Shown here: positions 27,805-37,144 of the stretch, one piece after another | How positions within the stretch are numbered: position 1 is the stretch's first letter | Layout: each line of letters opens with the position of its first letter | Source: an uncultured Candidatus Altimarinota bacterium | Lineage (GTDB): Bacteria > Patescibacteriota > Gracilibacteria > BD1-5 > UBA6164 | Direction: 5' to 3' | Length of the DNA stretch: 37,144 bases | Assembly (NCBI GenBank): GCA_938015455.1 | Contig: CALLPL010000033.1 | Coordinates: forward strand, 1-37,144 | The notes under the pieces: generated by a model | What the model was told of the DNA's origin: nothing | Seen by the model: only the letters and a program-made list of their open reading frames with translations | The model's database searches: none | Translations under genes and position numbers: made by a program

Positions 27805-28656
27805 TTATATACTTTTTATATAACTTTTGTTTCGCTCATTTTCAAGAATTTCTTTCTGACGTATGACCCCAACAAAACTTGTTGCAGTGTTTGTTAGGAG
27901 TTTTTCTTCATTTTCATGAAAATCTTTTCTTTTTCGTCCTATTAACAAAAAACCATGATTTTCATCTCAAAGAAACAGGGGGGTAGATCGAGTGTAGCGA
28001 TCAAGAGGAATAGATTCTTGTTCTAATTGCACAAGAGAAAGAGTGTTTTCTGGAAATTTAAAGATTTGCTTATCCATCTCGAACTCCATGTTTGAGTGAT
28101 ACTTGAGTTTATAATAATCATCCATTACCATATTTTTTTCAAAGTAGAGGATCGAATCTGCTTCAAGAATAGATTTAAATGTTTGTAAAAGTCAGAAGAC
28201 TGTATGTAAGTCAAAACGGTGTATACTTGAGATAGCTTTTGATACTTCATAATTTGCGGTTACTTCTCGATTTGCTCTCAGGAGTCTCAGATTTGATAGA
28301 TCTATGATAGCAAGTAAAAGATTGTATGCCTCTTGTGGCTCCTGCTCTACAAATTTTGGAAAGTCTTTTTTTGCATCTACTGCTAAGAGAACAGTATTTC
28401 TATTGGCCTTTATTTGTACCTGTTTTTTTTCACTGCGAGAGAGAGAGGCTTCTCATACAATATTTCAAATTCAAAGCAGGCCAAGAGTCTTAAATTCTCC
28501 ATTAACTCATGAAGTAGACTTTTCAACTTGAAGCTCACCATCATATACAATATAGAGATATGTATCTTCTTCTCACTCTCTAAAAAGAATATCTCCAGAT
28601 CTAAGAGAAATTTCTTTAAAGTATTCAGATAATTTAATTTTTTCTAAATCTATCAT
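27805..28656 (-). CDS. cNMP-binding-domain-like and GAF-like protein in the pilT operon (283 aa)
   Basis: The N-terminal 115 residues have the jelly-roll pattern of cyclic-nucleotide-binding domains: LRSGDILFREGEEDTYLYIVYDGELQV, then GNIVGEASL. The phosphate-binding cassette is incomplete (no R-x-A after GEASL), so cNMP binding is uncertain. After a connecting helix (residues 110-150) comes a GAF-like segment (AISSIHRFDLHTVFGLLQTFKSILEADSILYF...GFLLIGRKRKDFHENEEKLLTNTATSFV). There is no DNA-binding domain, so it is not a Crp-type regulator. It starts 6 bases after pilT's stop, indicating co-translation and a likely role in controlling pilus retraction. Confidence 0.7.
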
Positions 28657-28662
28657 ATTCTA

Positions 28663-29760
28663 TTATTGCAAAATCTCTATATTTTCCTTATCTCTCACAT
28701 AAACTTCTAAGATATCCTTACTGATGAGTCATTTTTTATAGAGTGCTATGAGGTAACTATCCATGAGTATCATCCCTTGTTTTTGACCTATCTCTATTAC
28801 TGAGTAAAGCTGATGTGTTTTTCCTGAAATGATAAGATTTCTTACAGCGTCATTACTTAGGAGTATTTCTCTCGCTGGTATGCGTGCATCTTCTTCAAGC
28901 TTAGGAACAAGTCTTTGTGCTATTACTCAAACAAGACTCATAGCCATTTGCATTCGTATTTGCTCTTGTTGTCCTGAGGGGAATACATCAATAACTCTGT
29001 CTATACTTTGTACGGTGTCGTTTGTATGGAGCGTTGATAAAACAAGATGTCATGTTTCAGCGAGAGTGATAGCTGCCTTGATAGTTTCAGGGTCACGCAT
29101 TTCTCAGAGCATGATTACATCTGGATCTTCACGAAGACTCGATTTAATTGCGCTTGCAAAACTGCCTGTATGAATTCAGACCTCTCTTTGATTTATAAGT
29201 GAGAGTTTACTTTTAAAAACAAACTCTATTGGATCTTCGATCGTAATTATATGTTTCTTGAAATTTGTATTAATATAATCTATCATTGCAGCAATATTTG
29301 TTGATTTTCAACTTCAAGTTGGTCATGTTACGAGTATAAGACCTTTTGATTTTCTACACATACTCTTCACTTGTTCTCATAGGCCGAGTGATTCTAGGGT
29401 TGGTATATTATGTGGTATTGCTCTCATAGCTACTGAGTGGCCATTTGAGTCTTTATAACAATTAATACGATATCTTGACCTAATTGTATGACTATATGAA
29501 CTATCTATTTCTCAAGCGTGATCATATTTTTCAAATCACCCCTGTCCAAGCAAATGTTTAATAATTTCTATAACGTGAGATTCTTCCATTTGGGATAAGA
29601 TTATGTCCTCATCATTTTCTGAAGGTACTTCCTGAAGCGTAATAATGTCTCAGGAGTTATTACGAATCAAAGGGAAGTGTCAGGTGTGAATATGCACATC
29701 TGAGTATTCTTGCTTTTCTGCATAATCTAAAAGGAGCGAAAACGTTTGTAATATATCCAT
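28663..29760 (-). CDS. pilT: type IV pilus retraction ATPase, PilT/PilU type (365 aa)
   Basis: Secretion ATPase core with Walker A GPTGSGKST (Lys152; three of its residues depend on TGA = Gly), Asp box IITIEDPIEF, Walker B-like DPDVIMLGEMRDPETI and His box LAETGHLVLSTLHTN. The N-terminal domain starts SDVHIHTG, equivalent to the SDLHI(T)xG of PilT. These hexameric ATPases pull pilin subunits back to the membrane and drive twitching, adhesion and DNA uptake. Its presence fits attachment of a small host-dependent cell. A cNMP-binding-like gene follows 6 bases later; the assembly ATPase PilB is not in the window. Confidence 0.93.
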
Positions 29761-29924
29761 GTTTTATATAAGAAATATACTAATATTCTAACACAAAAAA
29801 CTGAGAAATGCTACTTTTTTAAAATTGCTTTGATTGTATAGAAAGAGATTTAAAAAAAACTCTTCCAAATGCTCTAAAAAAGCCTACAATAGGAGGAAAC
29901 TTTTACTTATAAGCTCCCTTGATC

Positions 29925-32024
29925 GTGAAGAAGTTTCGTGATATTTCTCAAACAGATGATAAGAATGATATAGATATAGCTTCTCTTGGATCTATGGGTG
30001 GTGTTACTATCTTGAGAGAGGGGAGAAATATTCATAGAGACATTGGAGAATTATGAAGAGAAGATATTCAAATATGAGAAAAAATAGAAATACAAGTTCT
30101 TAAAAAAAGATGAAAGAACTTTGATGCTCTTGAAAAGCAGGGCTTTATGACTTCACTCTTTCGTTGAGATGTCACTGTTTGAAAGAAAAATAAGAGTCTT
30201 TCCTTGCATGAATTTTATGTGAGATGTACAAGATATCTGAAGTGATGTACTCGGCAAGGAATTATATTTTTTCTTTGCTGCACATTTTTAGTATGTTTTG
30301 TATTATGATTTCTAGATAAAATATTTGTAGAAAATAGAGTAAATGCATGATATTCAAAGCTTTTAGAAGTACGTGAATGATCTATTCCTCTAGAACAAAT
30401 TCAAAAGAAGATTAATAATTCTCGTTATGACCTCCTGCTCGCTGATGCTTTTTTTACTCCTTTTAAGGTCTTTCCTTGAGACAAGATTAATGCGGCTGAG
30501 CACATTATTTCGGGTGGCCGGCATCTAACTCATGCTCTAGATGATATACTATGACTGTACAGCAAAGTAGATAATTTTACAAAAGAAAAAGAACTTCGAG
30601 ATATATATTTCACTCAATTATTTCTAAATATATCTGACAAACTTATCAATATTGAGAGCTCTCTTGAAAAGTCACTATATCACTATAAATCTATAGAATG
30701 GTTACCTAGTAAGGAACTTGAACAACAAAGACAGGGGAATATTATAAAAATTGAAAAAATACTCTCGAGAGTTCAAACTCTTAATAAGAAGTATCCAGAC
30801 TTTCTTAAGCTCCTGTGACATGAAGAGCGAAAGAGATATCTTATAGTATTTCAAAATGCTGATGAAATTCGTCCAACATGATGATTTATGTGAAGTATGT
30901 GATTACTTGAGATTTTTAAAGGGAAAGTTCAACTTTTTCAAAAAAAGGATGTATATGCCATCGAATGGGATCTAAAAACTGCAGATTATGAGAGACTTGA
31001 AGCCCCTAAATGAATCAATGAGCTCACTGAAAGCTTTTGACTCAGAGACGCAAACTATTTTGCAAATCTTCGAGATTCATCAAATGGAATAAAATTTTTC
31101 ACAGATAATGCTGGTATTGATATTGATGGAATTGTGTATATTAATCAAAATACCTTGCTGCACTTTCTCGAAGTAACATGACCTATATATTTTCCTCCTC
31201 TTGATATATTTATTAGCAGTGAGAACTTTTCTGAGATGATGTCACTCGTGGTCGAGGCTAAGATTTTTAAATGATGAACACTTGGGAGTCCAAAGCAAGT
31301 TCTTTTTGACTTTATGGAAGTATTCACAAAACAGCTGATAGATCAATGAAAGTATTTTGACTACCTACAAGTACTTGTCCATGATGCTGAGAGTCGCGAT
31401 ATTATGATGTGGAGTTTTGATGAGTGAGAGAATTCCTTTCTCACAGACATGTCTCTTAATGGAAAAGTTGATTATGATTCGAGTTTAGATTTTACCTACC
31501 CAGTATATACCTCTCTCTCTGGAAATAAGTCAGATAGATATATGAAAAGAAGCTATACTCAGAGAGTGACCTCTTGAGTGAGTTGCAGCTATGATGTAGA
31601 GTTTGAAATACAATCGCAACATTCGATCTCAGCATGAGATATCCAGAATATTGAAAATACCATATGAAAATATGAGCTAAGTACCCCAAATCTGATGCAG
31701 ATTCAATGAAATGCGAAAAATAGGCAATTTGTGAGAGTGATCCTTCCATCATCTGCTAAGATATATCCAAGGGATGATTTTGAAATAGTAAATTACGGTA
31801 CTCGAAGAGGAATTGAGTTTTTTCTAGACACAGAACCTTCCCAGACGAGCTTTTATAATTTTAATTACTCGCTTCCAAATCCAGAGTGTAGAAATTATGA
31901 TTATACACTTTATAAGCAGCCCTGAGTTCCTGAACATGATATTTTTCTCCTATTAAATGGAAAAAAATATACGTATACACAAAGGACAGAAGACTTTTAT
32001 TTTGAGCTGAGAGAGTGAGAGTAA
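29925..32024 (+). CDS. DUF4012 membrane-anchored protein (about 699 aa)
   Basis: A cytoplasmic N-terminal arm is followed by one membrane segment (GIIFFLCCTFLVCFVLGFL, about residues 112-131) and a large outer region with the DUF4012 signature: YLIVFQNADEIRPTGGFMGS (about 303-322), then DWDLKTADY-like strands, DIDGIVYINQNTLLHFLEVTGPI and the closing EFF-rich strands. The RPTGGF motif is the family hallmark in CPR and Gram-positive bacteria; function unknown, probably envelope-related. The start is uncertain: GTG 29925 is chosen; TTG 29919 and ATG 29994 are alternatives. An AGGAGG site at 29891-29896 is too far from all of them. Confidence 0.82.
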
Positions 32025-32052
32025 TCTTTATATATATTTAGCAGGAGTTTTC

Positions 32053-33425
32053 TTGAACTTAGATGAAAATATTGTATACTCCATGCAAATATTTTCATTT
32101 ATACATAGAGACATGATTCAAAAAGCAAAAGCAATGATCGCTCTTGATAATCCTGCTAGGCTAGGGTACCATTTAGTTCGTGCAATTATAGCGAATATCC
32201 GTTATGGATTTCCAAGTAAAGGCATGACTATTATCTGAGTCACTGGAACAAACGGAAAAACAACAACTTGTAACATCATAGCTGGATGACTTAAAGAAAG
32301 TTGAAGAAAAGTATTTATGTACACAACCGTAAATATCATGATTGGGAATCAAGTCTTTGCAAACCCTAACAAGATGACCTCTCCTGATGTGTTTGAACTT
32401 CAGAGGCTTTTATCAATCGCAAAAAAAGAAGAGTGTGATATTGCCGTTATTGAAACAGCTAGTCATGGTATTAAAATGCATAGAATTTGGGGGCTTGATT
32501 ATGATATATCAGTCCTCACGAATATTACTCAAGACCATTTAGATCTTCATAGAACTATGGATGATTATGTAAATACAAAGCTCAAGATATTTAAGAAACT
32601 CATGTATTATAAACGAAAACCATGAGTCAAAAAAACAGGAATTATAAATATGGAGAGTGAGTATAAGGAATTATTCCTGGCTGAGACTTATGATTCTCTC
32701 TTTACTTATGGCTCATCCTATGAATCAAATATTAGAGCTGAGGATATTCAAAACGCGAAATCAAGTATGAATTTCCGTGTCAAAATGCCATGAGATGATA
32801 TTATGGTAAAAACGGAACTTCGAGGTTCATTTAATGTTTCAAATATTCTTGCTGCAATAGGGGTCTTTGCTTCTCTTGGGATCAGTAAGAGTGTTATAGA
32901 AAAAGCGCTAAAGGAAACCCAAACAATACCTGGACGGATGGATGAAATAAAAGCAAAAGCTGGTTTTTCAATCTTTATAGATTACGCTCATACCCCAGAC
33001 GCATTAGAAAAAGTCCTTGAAACACTGGGGGAAATGAAAGGGAAAGGACGGATTATTACCGTATTCGGGGCATGCTGAGACCGTGACAAAACAAATAGAC
33101 CTACAATGTGATCCGTAATTTCCAGATTATCTGACTCAGTTATCCTGACCCAAGATGATGACTATAGTGAGAGTCCTCAGGATATCATTAAAGATATTCT
33201 TCCATGAGTCGATAGAAAGCAGTGAGAAGATTTCTGGATCATCGTAGACAGAAAAGAAGCTATCAGAACTGCCCTTGTTTCAGCAAAAAAAGATGACATA
33301 GTCCTCATAGCCTGAAAGGGAGATGAACACGTCAGAGTCTCAAACCAGTGAAACGTCCCATGGCATGATAAAACCATCGCAGAATGAATCCTCAAAGATA
33401 TAGATGATAATACAATAATAAAGTA

Positions 33426-33426
<1 letters not shown>
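32053..33426 (+). CDS. murE: UDP-N-acetylmuramyl-tripeptide synthetase, MurE-type, short N-terminus (457 aa)
   Basis: Mur ligase signatures: VTGTNGKTTT (residues 63-72), MTSPDVFELQ, VIETASHGI, LTNITQDHLDLHRT (the carbamylated-Lys/His segment is near), GSFNVSNILAAI, IPGRMDEI, DYAHTPDALEKVLE and GACGDRDKTNRP. TGA supplies several invariant glycines. MurE adds the third residue of the peptidoglycan stem to UDP-MurNAc-dipeptide, in the cytoplasm. Only about 60 residues precede the P-loop, against about 110 in E. coli, so the uridine-binding domain is cut down. The start is TTG at 32053 with AGGAG 5 bases upstream, one of few clear Shine-Dalgarno sites here. Confidence 0.9.
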
Positions 33427-34372
<946 letters not shown>

Positions 34373-34373
<1 letters not shown>

Positions 34374-35800
34374 TGACACTTTACCTCAAATATAGACCTC
34401 TTGATTTCAGCTCTCTTGTAGGGCAAGAATTTACTAAGGAAACTCTTAAGACTGCAGTTGAGCAGGATAAAACGGTAGGGGCTTATTTATTTACTGGACC
34501 AAGAGGAACAGGGAAGACCTCAACGGCTCGGATATTTGCAAAAGCAATTAACTGTCAAAATAAGACTGAGGGGAATCCCTGTGGAAGTTGTGAGATTTGC
34601 GTAGAATTTTCAAAAGATTCGCTTATTGATGTAATAGAGATTGATGCTGCAAGTCATACATGAGTTGATAATATTAGAGAAATAATTGAAAAAGCTCAGT
34701 TTCAGCCAACGAAGACTCAGTATAAGATCTATATCATAGATGAAGTACATATGCTATCAAAAGGAGCCTTTAATGCTCTCCTGAAGATATTAGAAGAACC
34801 ACCAAAACATGTGAAGTTTATCCTAGCAACTACGGAGATACATAAAGTCCCGGACACGATACTCTCTCGGTGCCAAAGGTATGACTTTCGCTCTATAACT
34901 CCTGATGATATCAAAACAAGACTTGAATATATTGCAACTGAAGAAAAGGTAGAAGTAGATGATGAGAGTTACAACTATATTGTAAAACAAGCTGAGTGAG
35001 GACTTCGAAATGCAATTTCTCTCTTTGAACAGCTTATTTCTGATAAAAAGATTACTTTTGAGCATATCTCTAAAACACTTTGAATCATATCAGAAGATGC
35101 GAAAAATAGCTTCCTATTGAAACTCCAATGACGAGATATATCTGTCTTGGAAGACTTTGAAGATTTAAAAAATTCAGGAAAGAATCTAAAAATATTTTTT
35201 AAAGAGCTTAGTCATAAACTCCAAGAAGAAACAATAGAGAAGCTCAAGCAGTGAGAAGATGTTATGAGCGATATACAGCTCCTTGATCAGCTGCAAGATA
35301 TACTATGAAAACTCAAAAACAGTTTTGATGAAACCCTTACATTAAAAACAGGACTTCTAAAAATTCTTGCAGGGTATTCAATATGAACAATAACAGCAGA
35401 GACTCCAAGAGTTGTAATGCAAACCCCTACAGCGCAAAAGAGTATAAAAACACCTCAGGAAGAAAAAGTAGAAATAAAAACAGATACAACATCTGATATG
35501 CTAAAAGAGACACAAAATATTTTTGCAGTAGAGGAGATTTGAGCTGAACCATTACTTCAAACTTCATCAAATTGATTTGATATAGAGGGACTTATAAAGG
35601 AAGTAAAAAAACAATGAGCAAAAGCAGCTCTTACTATGAGCTTAAGATGATCGGTAGTTAGTCTCAATGGATCTACTCTTGATGTTAAATCAAAGACACG
35701 AATTGCAGCAGAATCAATTGGAAAGAATGAGAATAAAGAATACATCCAGAGAGCAGCAGAAGCTCTAGGAATACAAATAGATAAAATAGAAATTCTCTAA
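34373..35800 (+). CDS. dnaX: DNA polymerase III gamma/tau subunit (475 aa)
   Basis: Clamp-loader AAA+ ATPase: Walker A GPRGTGKT (residues 42-49), zinc ligands Cys61, Cys70, Cys73, Cys76, Walker B IYIIDEVHML, the ILEEPPKHVKFILATT block and sensor-1 / SRC motif (ILSRCQR). The C-terminal third is poorly conserved, with a flexible charged linker and a small terminal domain (residues about 395-475). It loads the sliding clamp and ties the polymerase to the replisome. A frameshift site for a gamma form is not obvious. It overlaps the dehydrogenase stop by one base (TAATG). TGA supplies glycine at several places (for example SHTGVDN). Confidence 0.95.
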
Positions 35801-35809
35801 ATATCAAGC

Positions 35810-36766
35810 ATGTACTATCGCGTTATACCATTTGAAAGGACATTTGACACCTATGGTCTTATTTATAAAAGTACAGAAAAATCTAATCTCGTTATAAAAA
35901 AAGGACAACTTGTAACAATCTGATTTAAGAATACACAAACAATTTGAATTGTTCTCAGTGAAGCTTCTGTAGAAAACTTAGATTATGATATTTCGGATAT
36001 CAAAGAAATTATATGAGTTCTGAGTGACTTCATATTTCTTGATAAAAATGCTCTTGAGATAATTGATTTTATTGCAACACACTATATTACTCCTATTCAT
36101 AACGCTCTCTCACTCTATTTTCCAAAAAACCTTTTAGAAAAGATAAAAAAAGATACTTTTCATAAAATCACAGCGAAAGATTATGAATACATTCAAGATA
36201 TTTCTTTAAAACTTTCTCAAAAACAAGAGGAAGTATTTCAAAGTATTCTCACTGATGAGAAAAAAATATGAAAATTCTTACTTTATGGGATTACAGGAAG
36301 TGGAAAAACAGAGATTTACATGAAACTTATAGAAAAAAATCTTAGGGAGGGAAGACAAAGCCTTCTACTCATTCCTGAAATAATTCTTACCAGTCAGATA
36401 GGGGGGAGAATTAAAGAGGTCTTTTGAGAGAAGGTACTGCTACTGCATTCCTGAGTGTCACAAGCAAAGAGAACTCAGTACTGGATGGATATTAAGTCTG
36501 GGAACGCGAAGATTATAGTAGGAACACGAAGCTCTTTGTTCTATCCATATAAAGACTTATCTTTGATAATAATGGATGAGGAGCATGATCCAAGCTACAT
36601 ATCTGATAATGCCCCTCGCTATCACTCGCTGGATGTTGCTGAGTATATAACTAAACTTTCAGGGGCTACACTCCTGCTATGATCATGAACCCCAAGAGTC
36701 ACGACTATGTATCGCGCTCTCAAGTGAGAGTTCGAGATCTTGCAGTTACTTGAAAAATATTCATAA
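35810..36766 (+). CDS. priA: PriA-like primosomal protein truncated after helicase motif III (318 aa)
   Basis: The N-terminal 3'-OH binding domain (residues 1-105) and the first RecA-like lobe are normal: LLYGITGSGKTEIY (160-170; Walker A), LLLIPEIILTSQI, LHSGVSQAKRTQYW, IIVGTRSSLFYPY, motif II DEEH (256-259) and motif III GSGTPR (291-296; usually GSATPS). The chain ends at residue 318, whereas PriA is usually about 730 residues and goes on with the zinc-binding domain and the second lobe with motifs IV-VI. The TAA is followed at once by a terminator, so it does not look like a broken frame running on. PriA restarts stalled replication forks; this form could bind but not unwind DNA by itself. 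Confidence 0.85.
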
Positions 36767-36791
36767 AAGCTCTGAATTAATCAGAGCTTTT
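36765..36791. terminator. Rho-independent terminator overlapping the priA stop
   Basis: Stem AAAAGCTCTGA (36765-36775) / TCAGAGCTTTT (36781-36791), loop ATTAA. The left arm begins inside the TAA stop codon. It can terminate both the priA operon and the opposite clpP. Confidence 0.92.
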
Positions 36792-36808
36792 ATCTTTGAG
36801 TGTAATGT

Positions 36809-37144
36809 TTAGCTATTTTTAATTATCTTATCAATCAGGCCATATTTAAGCGCTTCTTCTGCTGACATAAAATTATCTCTATCACAGTCTTTGTGAACTT
36901 TATCAAGTGATTGTCCTGTATGTTTTGCGAGGATCTTATAGAGGATGATTCCTGTCTTTTCGATGTGTTTAGCAGCGAGCATGATATCTGTTGCTTGACC
37001 TTCAGCTCAACCAAGAGGTTGGTGGATCATAATCTCAGCATGAGGGAGAGCATATCTCTTTCATTTTTCTCCACCTGCGAGGATGATAGAACCCATACTT
37101 GCAGCGAGTCACATCGCAATAGTGATAACAGGACATTTTACATA
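36809..37144 (-). CDS. clpP: ATP-dependent Clp protease proteolytic subunit (partial, 5' end outside window)
   Basis: The visible C-terminal 111 residues include the nucleophile segment GLAASMGSIILAGG (Ser at SMGS), the His region AEIMIHQPLGGAEGQ, and the end with RDNFMSAEEALKYGLIDKII, which supplies the third triad residue (Asp) in CDRD. Two glycines in PLGG and one at GL come partly from TGA. ClpP forms a 14-mer barrel that degrades proteins fed by Clp ATPases. The stop is TAA at 36809; the 5' end runs beyond position 37144. It converges on priA across a shared terminator. Confidence 0.95.

Noticed and set aside
29891-29896. AGGAGG as ribosome binding site for the DUF4012 gene
   Set aside because: It lies 22 or more bases from any usable in-frame start (TTG 29919, GTG 29925), too far for normal use.

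Overview
The window comes from a bacterium that reads UGA as glycine (NCBI code 25; Candidate phyla Absconditabacteria/SR1 and Gracilibacteria). With the standard code almost every gene breaks at TGA. With TGA read as Gly, long frames appear in which TGA falls on invariant glycines: the Walker A of PilT, GTNGKT-type loops of MurE, GGDG of NAD kinase, LPQGAP of the reverse transcriptase and PLGG of ClpP. All genes end in TAA or TAG. Base composition is AT-rich, Shine-Dalgarno sites are rare and several promoters sit almost on the start codon. All gene coordinates below use TGA = Gly.

Layout. 1-5.5 kb is accessory: an OLD-type ATPase cut by the left edge, two unknown small genes separated by repeats that look like a tRNA 3' end plus terminator, a large SF2 helicase with four tandem C-terminal modules, and an S51 peptidase. 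5.6-13.7 kb is mostly housekeeping and stress: DEAD-box helicase, NAD(P)-binding protein, secreted NlpC/P60 hydrolase, rhodanese, cold-shock protein, MsrA/MsrB, ABC-F ATPase and an abundant-looking secreted Ala/Glu/Lys-rich protein.

13.9-16.4 kb holds the most notable system: a retron-like operon made of a putative PD-(D/E)xK nuclease (DUF4297/Cap4-like), TWO tandem msr-msd-like non-coding RNAs (each with its own a1/a2 inverted repeat and covarying hairpins), and a reverse transcriptase with the retron hallmarks NAxxH, YADD and VTG. 16.4-20 kb continues as an accessory block: an SLH-like surface protein and a Fic protein whose catalytic His is Gln. Each of the three + strand cassettes is followed by a copy of the 3' end of tex (two decayed fragments, then the intact gene), as if cassettes had accumulated at the tex 3' end. 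tex itself carries an in-frame cluster of palindromic repeats.

22-29.8 kb: a YCII gene with an in-frame TAA, bacterial PH membrane protein, NAD kinase, a small protein with an SSB-like acidic tail, a zinc metallopeptidase, DUF4153 membrane protein, RRM RNA-binding protein, and a pilT operon with a cNMP-binding-like partner. 29.9-36.8 kb is a tightly packed + strand run: DUF4012 membrane protein, short MurE, 2-hydroxyacid dehydrogenase, DnaX and a PriA that stops after its helicase motif III. A clpP gene enters from the right edge on the minus strand.
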